A stretch of 64,000 bases of DNA from Amyelois transitella (GCF_032362555.1 NC_083525.1:8541501-8605500), one strand, 5' to 3'; counted from the first letter of the stretch, positions 1 through 10,278 are shown. Notes: generated by a model from the sequence alone, not told the origin. Made by a program: numbers and translations.

Positions 1-139
1 TTTGCATTATACAGGTTAGATTTTAAATAAATAAGCTTGTCTAAGTTTTACAATCACATCACATTTATTAATACAAAAATTCTTTTACTTTAACCAATTT
101 GATACATGGATATAACTTAGTTACCTATCACTTAAGCTT

Positions 140-223
140 ATTTTATTTAATCTTGTCTATCGTCCAGGTGTACCTACGATATATGATGTGAGGTGTACGA
201 CGATAGACAAGATTAAATAAAAT
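140..223. repeat. Perfect 25-bp inverted repeat with 34-bp loop
   Basis: Positions 140-164 and 199-223 are exact reverse complements (left arm begins ATTTTATTTAATC). The loop holds a second short repeat, AGGTGTAC/GGTGTAC. The structure lies upstream of the RMND1 exon at 926, presumably in an intron. It could be a tiny MITE, a fold-back scar or a hairpin RNA source; the sequence does not decide. Confidence 0.8.
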
Positions 224-433
224 CAATTTTTAATTATAACTAGAACGATACTATAATTTTATATTAACGAGTTTTTGTTAGAATTAAAAACAAAACTTCA
301 GTCTTCAATAAAAAAAATATATGTCTACTTTTTTTAAGAGCAAACTTTATTATTTGTTGTAAAATTTTGCCGCCCCCTAAAAGTGCCGCCCGGGGCGGGC
401 CGCCCCTGCCGCCCCCACTACGCTACGCCACTG
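224..433. other. AT-rich DNA with a short GC-rich patch, no gene seen
   Basis: Mostly A/T runs. A GC-rich patch (GCCGCC/CCGCCC repeats) lies at about 370-425, just before the family D fragment. No open frame or splice-bounded exon is visible. Confidence 0.5.
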
Positions 434-562
434 CGTTGCAGCTATTAGGAGCGAAGAAATAATGGAAAATGTAAAAAAATCGGGGAAAATTATTCACCCT
501 TGAGGGCTTCAATGATGCCTAAAATAACTATTCCGCGCGTTCGAAGTCGCGGGCACAGCTTG
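434..562 (+). mobile_element. Helitron-like family D, 3' half only
   Basis: Carries the family D 3' body (TTGAGGGCTTCAATGATGCC) and the diverged end GAAGTCGCGGGCACAGCTTG, where intact copies end in CAGCTAG. The 5' half is missing. Confidence 0.65.
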
Positions 563-606
563 TCTTATATAATTTTGTTTATAAATCAATCATGAATTTG
601 TAAATA

Positions 607-871
607 CATACATACATACATATAGTCACGTCTATATCCCTTACGGGGTAGACAGAGCCAATAGTCCAGAAAAGACTGAATGGCCACGTTCAGCGGCTCG
701 GCTTAATGATGGAATTGAGATCCAATATGACAGGTTGCTAACCCATCGCCTAAAAAAAGGATCGCAATTTTATAAGCCTATCCCTTAGTCGCCTTTTACG
801 ACATCCATGGGAAAGAGATGGAGTGGTCTTATTCTTTTTGTTTTGTATTTGTGCCGGGAATCACACGGCAC
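607..871 (-). mobile_element. Family A SINE-like retroposon, full length
   Basis: Reads (TACA)n, then the 3' hairpin module in reverse, then the body, ending at the GTGCCG...CGGCAC terminus. It is flanked by a perfect 12-bp direct repeat AATTTGTAAATA (595-606 and 873-884), so it is a retroposition event. It ends only 54 bases before the RMND1 exon at 926. Confidence 0.85.
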
Positions 872-925
872 AAATTTGTAAATAAATCAATAAGAATGCT
901 CGAATGATCAATGAATTCTTTTCAG

Positions 926-1074
926 GTACTAAACGAACGGCTAGCTCACTGCGTAGAGTTGCTGGAGCTGCTGTCTTCGTGGGCGGCTGACAGGCACCAC
1001 GTGCGACTGGAATGGATGGTCATCGCTCTCATTCTGGCCGAAGTTTGCTTCGAGTTGCTTCATTACTATGAGAG
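926..1074 (+). CDS. RMND1: RMND1 homologue, penultimate coding exon
   Basis: In frame from VLNERLAHCVELLELL through RLEWMVIALILAEVCFELLHYYER. It closely resembles the C-terminal region of RMND1 (DUF155 family), a mitochondrial inner-membrane protein needed for mitochondrial translation: a helical segment, then the LEWM motif, then one hydrophobic membrane helix (residues MVIALILAEVCFELL). The exon starts after the acceptor TTTTCAG (ends 925) in phase 0 and ends at the donor AG|GTATAT (intron from 1075), leaving two bases of a codon. Those complete to AGG (Arg) with the first base of the exon at 4477. Earlier exons lie left of the window. If the donor is not used, the frame runs on to a stop at 1106-1108 and adds YIERHHDIFD. 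RMND1 assignment is from recalled family features; strong but unsearched. Confidence 0.78.
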
Positions 1075-1123
1075 GTATATTGAGAGGCATCATGATATTT
1101 TTGATTGATTGATGGCCTTAGAT

Positions 1124-1400
1124 GAGTTTGATGATGATGGGATGTGTTTTTTAAGGTTTGAGAGGTCACTTTTAGGCTGAATTGTTTTGGTCTTTCGGAA
1201 AGACCGTTCGGTCTACTGAGTAGACGAGCATTTTTTTATCCTAGTTTTGCGGTATATTGTTAGTCATCATCTAATAGTTGATTGATGATGGGATTTGTTT
1301 TTAAGGCTTGAGCAGTCGATATTAGGGAAAATTGGATCGGTCTTTTGCAAAGACCATTTGGGCTACTTAGTAGACTAACATATTTTAACCTAGTTTTGCT
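1124..1400 (+). repeat. Two-copy tandem duplication in RMND1 intron
   Basis: A unit of about 140 bases occurs twice (about 1124-1255 and 1270-1400). Both begin with GATTGATGATGGGAT-like sequence, carry GGTCTTT..AAAGACC and GGTCTACT(G/T)AGTAGAC palindromes, and end with CCTAGTTTTGC. The copies have diverged substantially. The function is unknown. Confidence 0.6.
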
Positions 1401-1729
1401 TTTAAAATTAATTTGCATATGATAGGAAGGAAATGATAGGCATTTATATACCGAAGTCTACTTTGAGTTTCTACGAAAGTACTTATGAAAGATATTTTTG
1501 ACCAATTGATTTTACGATTGCATTTAGAACTCGAAAGGCCTCTTATACACTATATAATTTTGGTCTATAAGGTTCACTATCGACAGATTACAAAGAGTTT
1601 AATGTTTCAGTTTTACACATTAATCAAAGTAGATCTTTTGTTTTTTATTTATTTTTTGTTCTTAAGACATACTTGATATTTTAGCCTCGTTTAGTCACAT
1701 CGTTTCAAACACATATTGATATGTGTTAC
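1401..1729. other. AT-rich intronic DNA
   Basis: Within the RMND1 intron. A 63-codon open frame at 1485-1676 is Leu/Tyr/Phe-rich, as expected by chance in AT-rich DNA. No splice-bounded exon seen. Confidence 0.5.
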
Positions 1730-1980
1730 ATACATACATATAATCACGTTTATATCCCTTGTGGGGTAGACTAGAGCCAACATTCTTGAGAAGACCGGTA
1801 GGCCACGTTCAGCTGTTTGGTTTAATAATAGAATTGGGATACAAATAGTGAGTGGTTGCTAACCCATCGCCTAAAAAGAACAATCCCAAGTTTATAAGCC
1901 TATCCCTTAGTCGTCTTTTACGAAGTCCATGGGAACGAGGTGGAGTGGTCCCATTCTTTTTTTTTGTTACCACACGGCAC
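1730..1980 (-). mobile_element. Family A retroposon, near full length
   Basis: Starts with (ACAT)n and TATAATCACG, then the GTAGAC hairpin arm. It ends in CACACGGCAC but has lost the left half of the GTGCCG terminal palindrome. No clear target duplication. Confidence 0.75.
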
Positions 1981-2819
1981 AATATTGTAATGTTCATATT
2001 CACAATATTCTCGAACACAAGATTTAACTCTAGTAGATATTTTTGGGTAGATAAAGCCAAAGTTCAGCTTAATGTAAACATGTTGAAGTAAGTATAAGAT
2101 CTTTCTTTTGTATAATAAGATGTTCCGGAAGTAATTTTGTGATATGTTTAGTCGTTTATTTAATAAAATATGTATCTATGACGTAAAATGTGCCATAATC
2201 TATATGCTTTATGTATAGTTGTAGTATATATGTTATATATATGTAAGGGCTTTTTTGTTGTAAATAAAATGAAATAACATTTGTAAAAATAAAAAATAAA
2301 TAAAGTTTCATAGACAAATAAATAAATAGCTCGTTTATATAAAGGCAAAGTAGTAAATATAAGTACTTTGCGATATAGTAATTTTTATTTTATTAGATAC
2401 ATACACATATGTATATTACGTCTTTTTATAAAAGCCTCCTTAGCTCTAACGGGGAAGACTGCGCCAATAATAACACGATTTTATGATCATGATTAGATTC
2501 AGATTTAGGAACAGGTTAGCCCTAATTATTACCTTTTTTATATCTTACTACTATTAAGTAGTTTTACTGCATTGTTCACGTGTAATAGCATACTTTTGGT
2601 GTATATATTTCAATAATTTTAAAACTAACTTATGTATTGTATATATTATATTTGTCGATTTACAATAGGTAGTTGTAGTTTTAACTAGTTTTATTGAAAT
2701 ACCAAATATATTTTTGAGTAATAAATGGTTTTGGAATATTTATGTATTTTCTTTATTTTCTAGAATTATGCATGAACACACACACATATATCTATATATC
2801 TAGCTAGAGTGTCGGTGTT
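1981..2819. other. AT-rich intronic DNA, nothing recognisable
   Basis: About 80% A/T. A badly decayed family A tail may be present at 2400-2480 (ACATACACATATG...GGGGAAGACTGCGCCAATA). Otherwise no gene or repeat could be supported. Confidence 0.45.
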
Positions 2820-3215
2820 GGTGTAGACTTTTGGTCCACTCAATAATATAGCAACTGAGATTTTTTTCAGTCATTTTAAACAAGGTAGTTACTAGAAAAG
2901 AAGAAAAAAGTGTAGTGAGAATGTTAAAAAAAAATCATCTTAATGTTCCAAATGTGTAAAATTTGGTCCATTCAGTAGACGAACATATAGCGAATGACTA
3001 GACCATTTAGTCTATCCAGTATGACCATTTGGTAAATTAAGAAAAATAACAAAAAAAAAAAAGAATTGGTCTATTGAGTAGACCAGTTGGTCTATCCTGT
3101 CGACTAAGACCTTTCAACCAATCCACTATGACAAGACCAATTGGAAAATTGAGTTGACTAGTAGAAAACGCTGGTCTATTGAGTAGACCATTTGGTCTTT
3201 TCAGTAGACTAACAA
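2820..3215. repeat. Cluster of GGTCTA(N)TAGACC palindromes
   Basis: The motif GGTCTATTGAGTAGACC occurs intact at about 3065 and 3172. Diverged forms lie at 2830, 2968, 3003, 3085 and 3193, usually followed by (A/C)(G/T)TTGGT(C/A). The same motif occurs in the tandem duplication at 1124-1400. It resembles no standard transposon terminus I know. Confidence 0.55.
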
Positions 3216-3469
3216 ATAATGTTTTAATCTCAGATCTGTTACACACACTGAACTCTACCGACCCTTGGAGCGGAGGTCGCCTTTCGTTGCTGAACTGGAG
3301 GAGGGATTGTAAACATCTTGTTCTTGTGGGCCGTATGCTTGTTTGTCTGTTTATTAGTATCATTAGTTTGTCAATTTATAAAAACAAGTTATTAGTGGTA
3401 GAAGTAAAACTTTTATCTAGATCTTGACTTGTGTGAGAAATATTTTTTTTTACTTGAATCATAGAATAA
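3216..3469. other. Unclassified, possibly LINE 3'-derived
   Basis: A GC-richer tract (3240-3350) has an open + frame reading LNSTDPWSGGRLSLLNWRRD. This looks like decayed transposon coding sequence rather than a host exon, but I cannot name the family. Confidence 0.3.
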
Positions 3470-3700
3470 TCTTACATATATAAAATTCTCGTGTCACAAT
3501 GTTCGTTCCCGTACTCCTCCGAAATGGCTTGACCGATTCTCATGAAATTTTGTGGGGAAATGGAGTAGGTCTGAGAATCGGTCGATATCTATTTTTCATA
3601 CCCCTTAGTGATAAGTGTTGTCCACACTTAACAATTTTTTAAACTATAAATTACTTCAAGATTATTTATATGGCAAAACAACGTTTGCCGGGACAGCTAG
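3470..3700 (+). mobile_element. Helitron-like family F element
   Basis: Begins TCTTACATATATAAAATTCT and ends GCCGGGACAGCTAG, fitting the Helitron pattern of 5' TC and 3' CTRR. The body carries GGCTTGACCGATTCTCATGA, a type common in lepidopteran repeats. Non-autonomous. Confidence 0.5.
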
Positions 3701-3868
3701 AAGTATAATATTATTCAGGATGCCATGATTAAGTAGAACTTTTACAGAGCCAACGCATTTGAGGCGCATTTTGTTGTAGTAGTTTTAAAATGATTTTTCT
3801 TGTAAAAATAACAGTACAAACCTTGAATAGATATATTTAACACTTAAAATTTCACCACCTAAAAACAT

Positions 3869-4027
3869 CTGTCAGGTCAGGTCAAAAGTACCCGAAACCG
3901 CCGAGCTTGCATGAAGAGAGTTCTGAATGTGGATGAAGCGAAGGAAGTATGCAGAGATCGTGGCAAGTGGAAAGAGGTAGTCTCTGCCTACCCCTCCGGG
4001 AAAGAGGCGTGATTTTATGTATGTGTC
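3869..4027 (+). mobile_element. Family B LINE 3' end
   Basis: Begins inside the LINE coding tail (GTCAGGTCAAAAGTACCCG), continues through GTGGATGAAGCGAAGGAAG and GATCGTGGCAAGTGG, then the 3' hairpin (GCCTACCCC...GAGGCGTGATT) and a TATG tail. 5'-truncated as usual for LINEs. Confidence 0.75.
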
Positions 4028-4130
4028 TATGTAAAAAACATTTGACCATGCCACCTCACGCAGGTCCAGCCACTTCATTCACGAACGCTGTCAAGGCATA
4101 TGTCTTACCATGTCTCCATCATTTCGGGTA

Positions 4131-4247
4131 CATACATACATACATATGGCCACGTCTATATCCCTTGCGGGGTAGACAGGGTCAACAGTCTTGAAAAGCT
4201 TGAATGGCCACGTTCAGCTATTTGGCTTAGGTAATGATAGAATTGAG
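4131..4247 (-). mobile_element. Family A retroposon, 5'-truncated
   Basis: Carries only the 3' third of family A. Exact 13-bp direct repeats ATCATTTCGGGTA at 4118-4130 and 4248-4260 mark it as a 5'-truncated retroposition. Confidence 0.8.
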
Positions 4248-4260
4248 ATCATTTCGGGTA

Positions 4261-4399
4261 ACATACATACATACATACATAAAATCACGCCTCTTTCCCG
4301 GAGGGCTAGGCAGACGCTACCTCTTTCCACTTGCCACGATCTCTGCATATTTCCTTCGCTTCATCCACATTCATAACTCTCTTCATGCAAATTCATTTT
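4261..4399 (-). mobile_element. Family B LINE 3' end, reverse
   Basis: (ACAT)n followed by AAAATCACGCCTCTTTCCCG and the reverse of the B coding tail (CTTCGCTTCATCCACATTC). It abuts the right target duplication of the family A copy at 4131-4247, so two retroposons landed side by side. Confidence 0.75.
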
Positions 4400-4476
4400 G
4401 GGTAAACAAAAAAAAATATAGAAAAAGAGAAAGCGGAGAAATTCCTACTCTTACGACATGTTAAAATCGCTTCTAG

Positions 4477-4606
4477 GTCGGTGGAGCGCCGCCTGAATTC
4501 CCACATTTCCCGCGATTCCCACAATTCCCACCGCGCGAGGACCATCTCGGCCGAGTTGGAGGAGGCGCTCAATTCGGACATGTTCATGCTAGATACGTTC
4601 AGCTAG
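4477..4606 (+). CDS. RMND1: RMND1 homologue, terminal coding exon (candidate)
   Basis: Follows the acceptor TTCTAG (ends 4476). Its first base completes the Arg codon left open at 1073-1074, then it reads SVERRLNSHISRDSHNS, ..AELEEALNSDMFMLDTFS and stops at TAG 4604-4606. The exact phase fit with the donor at 1075 is the main reason to assign it to RMND1. It is GC-richer than its surroundings and hydrophilic, suiting a tail after the last membrane helix. Human RMND1 ends shortly after that helix, so this tail of about 42 residues would be an insect or lepidopteran extension. AATAAA follows at 4817-4822. It could instead belong to another + strand gene. Confidence 0.55.
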
Positions 4607-4816
4607 ATGGATGTAGGTATCCTTAAAAAAAAAAGAACACAATTTTGTTATAATCCAATCTGTGTTATATAATATTACACGACAGAATACTGATTTATTT
4701 ACTTTCAGAAATTAAATCTGGGTATTGTTAATGCTGATCATGTAAGATATAATATTACGAAGATTTTTTGAGGCAAATTTTGATATCAAAGGGAGAAGAA
4801 AAAAACCTAAGGCCGA

Positions 4817-4822
4817 AATAAA
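4817..4822 (+). terminator. Candidate polyadenylation signal for RMND1
   Basis: First AATAAA after the stop at 4606, about 210 bases downstream. A second AATAAA is at 5175-5180. Neither has a diagnostic downstream GU-rich element that I can point to with confidence. Confidence 0.35.
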
Positions 4823-5366
4823 TCTGGGAGCGCCATTTTTAAGAAAAAGTCGTCCAATCAAATTAATACTTATGGCAGCAATAGGTACTGTGGGCTCAAG
4901 AGATAGTTGTGCCACCGCGCCTTGATTGATGTATGTGAGGTGGCCCAGGTATATCCTGAGCCGTATGTACCTACTTATATAAGAAATTTCAGGAAAAAAT
5001 AGACTTTGTGTCTGTTTAAATGTATTTATTAATTTTCATTAGATAACTTTTTCATGTCTTTCGTAAAACAGTATTATTAGGTTATTCTGCAGTATTTATG
5101 GCTGGTAATAAGTGGACCCCGGGCTTTCTCTCAAATGAATTTGTATAATTTTCTGTGGTTTAAGTATTTTTTGTAATAAAAATGTTAATTAAGTTGTATT
5201 TGTTGTTTTTTCCTATTCTATGTAAAAATTACCTAATGATTTTATCATATAATTTATAAGGAATATGGTTACAATGTAGGTGTTAATTTTTGTGATCACA
5301 TATATTCTACCTATCAAAGCGTCGGAATTATATAAATATATTTTAAATAAGCGGCGTTTGTCAATA
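4823..5366. other. Intergenic, no gene seen
   Basis: AT-rich sequence 3' of RMND1. Contains the second candidate AATAAA at 5175. Confidence 0.45.
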
Positions 5367-5549
5367 TCCTACTAATATTATAAATGCGAAAGTTTGTGAT
5401 TATGTCAGGATGACAGTATGGATGTTTGTTACTCTTTCACGCAAAATCTACTGAACCGATTTCGTTGAAATTTGGTATGTGGGTAGCTGAAGACCCAGGA
5501 GGTCCCGCAGGATTGATTCCACGCGGACGAAGTCGCGGGCGGACTCTGG
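5367..5549 (+). mobile_element. Helitron-like family C element
   Basis: Starts TCCTACTAATATTATAAATG, carries ATGTTTGTTACTCTTTCACG and ACCGATTTCGTTGAAATTTG, and ends GACGAAGTCGCGGGCGGACTCTGG|T. The 3' hairpin just before CTGG fits a Helitron end. Shorter than the 217-bp copy at 54513, so internally deleted. Confidence 0.65.
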
Positions 5550-6047
5550 TATGTAATTAAGTATTTGCGTTATCCAGGGCTAATAGACTATACTCATTGG
5601 TAGTTCAAATTAAAAAAAAATAATGTTATAAAGAATGGTTTATTAATTCTACTAACTGTAACTAGGTACTGGTACCTACTAAAGAAAAAAAAAGTTTGAT
5701 TTGGTTAGTACACTAGATAGGTACAATCCGCAGAATATCAACCTACCCAAATTCGCCTCTTATTGCCGCGTCATAGAGTTTCATGTAGAATAATTTGATA
5801 TGCTGTGAACTGTACATAGATATGTATATCGAGACATGTCTGAATATTAAAAAGCAGTGAACCACAAACATGACACATTTTCGATCACGCGCAACAAACA
5901 CGATCGACCATAAACAATAGAGCCGACATAATGGCCGCCGCGACGCGACATTTCCGACAAGTCGCCGGCTGTCGCTGGCGTTCGAGCAGCCTTTGTTTGT
6001 GTCGATACCTCGTGTGGTGTGACTGGTAGGTATACGTACTTTTTACA
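5550..6047. other. Unique AT-rich DNA with a GC-rich patch
   Basis: GC-rich sequence at about 5925-6000 (GGCCGCCGCGACGCGAC) could be part of a promoter or exon. The 69-codon - frame across it has no recognisable domain. Confidence 0.3.
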
Positions 6048-6277
6048 CCTCTTCATACCTTACTTGGTAGACAGAGTCAACTGTCTTGGAAAGACTGAAA
6101 GGTCACGTTCAGCTGTATGGTATAATTGAGATTCAAATAGTGACAGGTTTCTAGCCTACATCATCGCCTACAAGAAGTATTCCAAGTTTATGAGTCTATC
6201 CCTTAGTTGCCTTTTACGACATCAATGGGTAGGAAGTGGAGTGGTCTTATTCTGAAGTACCGGGAACCACACGGCAC
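6048..6277 (-). mobile_element. Family A retroposon without tail
   Basis: Body and CCGGGAACCACACGGCAC terminus are present. The (TATG)n tail has been lost. Old copy. Confidence 0.7.
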
Positions 6278-6559
6278 ATGTTCATAGTGTATGTAATCTT
6301 GAAAGTGGTAAAATTGAAAAGTATCAATTTGAGGGCAGTAAACAACTTTTTATTCTACTAAAAATATCTTACACCGAAAGGAGTTTAAAACAAAACCGTG
6401 AACGGGTTAACACCTGATCTGACGCGCAATGAAGGGTTAAATGTGATTTCAAGTTACGACCCTACTTGGGCGCTCGTTTTGACAAACTGACATTAGTAAG
6501 TGATGGCTACCCTTGTACAGTTTAATTAAAACCCCCATTTTTTTACCAATTACAAAAGG

Positions 6560-6775
6560 ACTAAGCAAATATACAAGGAGAGTGTGGAGGGAAGGGTCGG
6601 AGTTGGATGGCCTAGACTAACGTATCTTGATCAAAATTAAGGACGTCCTGGCAAAGGGTCAGGTCAAGAGTACCCGATACCGCCGAGCTTGCATGAAGAG
6701 AGTTGGAAAGAGAGGAAAGATGTAATCTCTGCTTACCCCTCCGGGAAGAGGCGTGATTTTATGTAGGTATGTATG
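6560..6775 (+). mobile_element. Family B LINE 3' end, longer copy
   Basis: Extends upstream into the RT C-terminal region (CTAACGTATCTTGATCAAA, i.e. a ..TYLDQ.. frame, now with stops). Part of the MNVDEAKEV region is deleted. Ends CCGGGAAGAGGCGTGATTTT then GTATGTATG. Confidence 0.75.
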
Positions 6776-7763
6776 TACAAAAGGACTCAAATATTTTTGT
6801 TGTACAGTCAACTAAACAGCATATTAACCTATCTGTATGTATTCACTGCTAATCCGCCTCTATTAGTGTATTAAGGTCTATGTAGGTGTAGCGGGAGCGA
6901 TTATTCCGGCTCGACCGCCCTAAAGGAAAGGTCTTTCGCCAGGATAGGTGTTATCCCTGGGGAAATGCGGCCCCGACGATGTTGTGTCAGAGGTTGTATG
7001 TATATACATAGCTCCAATCCGTGAAATCTTTGCTTGCGCGATTTTGCCTATTCGCTGTATTTTTGACTGATAGCGTCGCGTGATGATGATCATTAGTAAC
7101 TGCTCCAGTTTATTTGTTCTTACTAAATACTAACTCCTTAACCTTACACGGTAGAGAAAGGACTGTTTTGGGCTAATCGCCGCGTCGACGCCGCAGCCCA
7201 TTAAGAAATTGGACACTAAAAAATATCTAAGTAAATCGTGGTAAAAAACCACACAGTTTTATTTCTAGTCGTTAGATATTTCCGGTTCTCTCACTGTTAC
7301 AAGTCACAAGTAGATAACATAGGTGTTACTAGAAGTAAACATAGTTTTTATGGGATTTGGTTACTAGTACATTAGTACTTACCTAAGTAAGTTCCTAGGT
7401 AGGCCAAGACATGTGTGATCCAATTACAATGGACATAGCAGCACCTGCTAGTGTTAGTTAGTCAACTATTTATCTCATCTTTTCCCGTTATGTTTCATAA
7501 TCTAAGTTACCTTTAATAACATCCCTCATTTTTTGTCCAAGAATAGACAAAAAATGGATTAAAAATCATGATAGCTACTCTTTTTTACTATTATTGTAAG
7601 TTGCTTATCCTCTTCAATATTTTCCTATTTAGATAAATTTTAATCCAACCTCATCAAATCAATCAACAAAACTGCGATAACAAGCACGATAAACTATCTC
7701 AAGTGGTAAGAAAACCATCCAAATGATCTCACCTCAGTCCCCTAGCAATGAAAAAAACATACA
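6776..7763. other. Intergenic, no confident gene
   Basis: A repeat fragment at about 6925-6985 (GGTCTTTCGCCAGGATAGG) is similar to 48375-48430. The rest is AT-rich and unremarkable. Confidence 0.4.
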
Positions 7764-8037
7764 GCGCATGCGTGGGTTCCTCTCAGCCATTCCTGCCAGT
7801 CAGCTGTCAACTCCGAGGGTGGTCCAACCCTCAGTGCCGCCGTGGCATTATAAAAAACAATTTATTTGTTATTTTTTTTAGGTTATGTGAACATACAGCC
7901 ATTGATTTATCGCGGTAACCTATATCTATTTAATCTGTGTAAATAATGCTGTGATCGAAAAATTGAAAATCGGTGATTAAATTTATTGTGTTTCGATTCA
8001 TGGTGTGTGGAGCTAATTTTACTGCCAAATTTTTAAG
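7764..8037 (+). promoter_or_regulatory. Candidate promoter plus first exon
   Basis: Seen: an NRF1-like GCGCATGCGT at 7764-7773, a GC-rich stretch with CTCAGTGCC at about 7830, TATAAA at 7849-7854, then an AT-rich leader ending at a strong donor AAG|GTAAGT (intron from 8038). An ATG at 8000 stays open to the donor (12 codons, MVCGANFTAKFL, plus two bases). A + strand gene may start here, with the transposon at 8902 in its first intron. No downstream exon could be linked to it. The leader could equally be wholly non-coding. Confidence 0.4.
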
Positions 8038-8901
8038 GTAAGTTTAAGTTTTATAATAACAAAAATTGGTAAATAATATCAAATCAGTAATTTGTAAGTC
8101 ATTTTCGATATCTTTATAATGTATTTACCAAAAGAATGTGTTTAGGGGAAAAAGACTCAATGTGGAAGGTTACTGAGTTGAAATTCCAGTAAAACGAAGG
8201 TCTTGTCACTATTTTGAATAATGCAGACTTCATTTAGCTTGGTAACAGAAATCTTATTGCTTTTATTAGCATACTAGCTGTTTAGGGCTTTGCTTTCGTG
8301 GGAATTCATAATATTATAAATGCGATTCGGTTGTTTACCTCCAGCTCTATTTTCTCGAAATGTACTTAGAAGGACATAAAGTATAACGAAATTATGCTGT
8401 TCCTGAGGAATTTCGGTAGGCGCCAATGGACTAGCTAAATGTCACCCATATGTAGGTACTTACCTATACTAGTCAATACTCTTCAATACTAAAAAGTATG
8501 TTAACTCCTGAAATCAGAAGTCAGAGAAAACAAAAGTAAAACTGTCAGAAATTCTTACGGGAGCGATGTCTCGGGCAATATTCTTGTTAAAACTATTTAA
8601 AATTTTGCCATGCATACACGCCTGGAGAGAAACCGCCCGATTTTTACAGAATACATGACCCCTCATTGACCAGACATTTTTTTTACCTTGTTTTAGTGTT
8701 GGGTATGTTTTTGTTTTTTTTTTTAACTAAGTCTCGTGGAGGCGTCTTTGGCACGTTCCGCCAAACAAAGGTCAGGTTTGGGAATCAGTAGGGTCGATGG
8801 AAACTCCAAAAATACCCATTGCAAGTTTAAGTAATTGCAAGTTTTGTTGCCATAAGTCCTGTAGGGTTTTAGGAATAAAGTGAGTTGTCAATACATACCT
8901 A
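8038..8901. other. Possible first intron, no exon seen
   Basis: AT-rich. A small Helitron-like scar may lie at about 8273-8322 (CTAGCTGT..AATATTATAAATGCG). Nothing else recognisable before the transposon end. Confidence 0.35.
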
Positions 8902-9401
8902 AGGTCGATGAGGGCTAAACCGTCATATTTTTTTGCAAGTTCATTTTGACAGACCGTAACTTGTGTTCTTATCTAGATATTTCAGATTTGATTAACGTAA
9001 TCGATTTAGAATTTTATTGACTATTTGGATTGTTCTATATTAATACTATAAATATGCCTCTTACTTAGTTAAATTACGTTTTAAAAAAATATGTCGATAG
9101 ACGGTTTTCCCCGCTGACTTGGGGCTAAATCGTCCAGCATCAATTTCTGTCATTTATAAATGGTTATTTTAAAAATAAACCCATGCTTGACAGTCACATG
9201 CGAATGCCAAGCGAGTTTCTGCCTTACAGTTCTAGAAATAATAGTTAAATCGACTTTTACAAGCCAAATTATTTTTTTGGGGCTAATCCGTCATATTCCT
9301 ACCATCAGAAGTAAACAACCTTTTTTAAGATTTTTTATATGAATAATTTCATTGCCATTTTACACAAGGCAATCAAAATAAAACAACTCTTGCAGAAATC
9401 A

Positions 9402-10028
9402 ACACTTATATTATCTTTACATATATCTCAAACAATAAATGTTCAAATATTACGTACTTAGTATTCAGTAATCAGTCTTTCAGTTGTAATATTTGGTACG
9501 AAAAAAAAAACAGAATTAAATGATATATTTTTTAGTATTCTGCGTCGTTATAATCATATCATGGAAGAAAACGGTTTGATCACTTGATCATTGAACATAT
9601 GATCAGTTCTTAATGTGACTTACACATTGAAATACAAAACTTTTTATTGCGATTATTCAGGTTTCAAAAAATTTTTTGCTTAAAATAAAGTATGAAACTG
9701 TATCAGAAGATGAATCACAGCTGTAAAGTTATTATATTATATATTTTTGCAACTATGATTGAAATTAAAGATAAACAAAACACAAATATAACTCTAAGAA
9801 ATGTGAAAAAACTTCAGTCTCAAAAACATAGTAAAGTTATTGTATTTAAATTTCAAAAGTAGGACTTGTTCATAAAAATATCTGTAACTTATAAATTGGC
9901 CGTGACACTTATATTATGTTTACATATATCTCAAACAGTAAATGTTCAAATATTACGTACTTAGTATTCAGTAATCAGTCTTTCAGTTGTAATATTTGGT
10001 ACGAAAAAAAAACAGAATTAAAGGATAT
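9402..10028. repeat. 125-bp direct duplication inside the transposon
   Basis: 9402-9527 and 9905-10028 are nearly identical (ACACTTATATTAT, TACGTACTTAGTATTCAG, TTGTAATATTTGGTACG, a run of A, then CAGAATTAAA). They differ at a few bases and in A-run length. They lie 3' of the transposase stop and would be in its 3' UTR or the subterminal region. Confidence 0.85.
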
Positions 10029-10278
10029 ACTTCTAACTTATATAATATAATCAGTGTAATGTATTTTTATGTACTATACTACTAAAAAGTCTGTCGACAG
10101 GTATTTTTAATACCATTAATACCTAAACTCAACAAATTGTAGACTACTTATAAATGATATCCGCAATAAACAGTTCACAGTTTTAAAACAAGTTAACAAA
10201 TAACAATCAAAAATAAGGTTTTTACTTGAATTAAATGTTGTATAATATGTAACATTTTCGACTTGAAATATGACGTTA

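Noticed and set aside
5925..6000. GC-rich patch as a promoter
   Set aside because: No core promoter element, donor or reading frame to support it.
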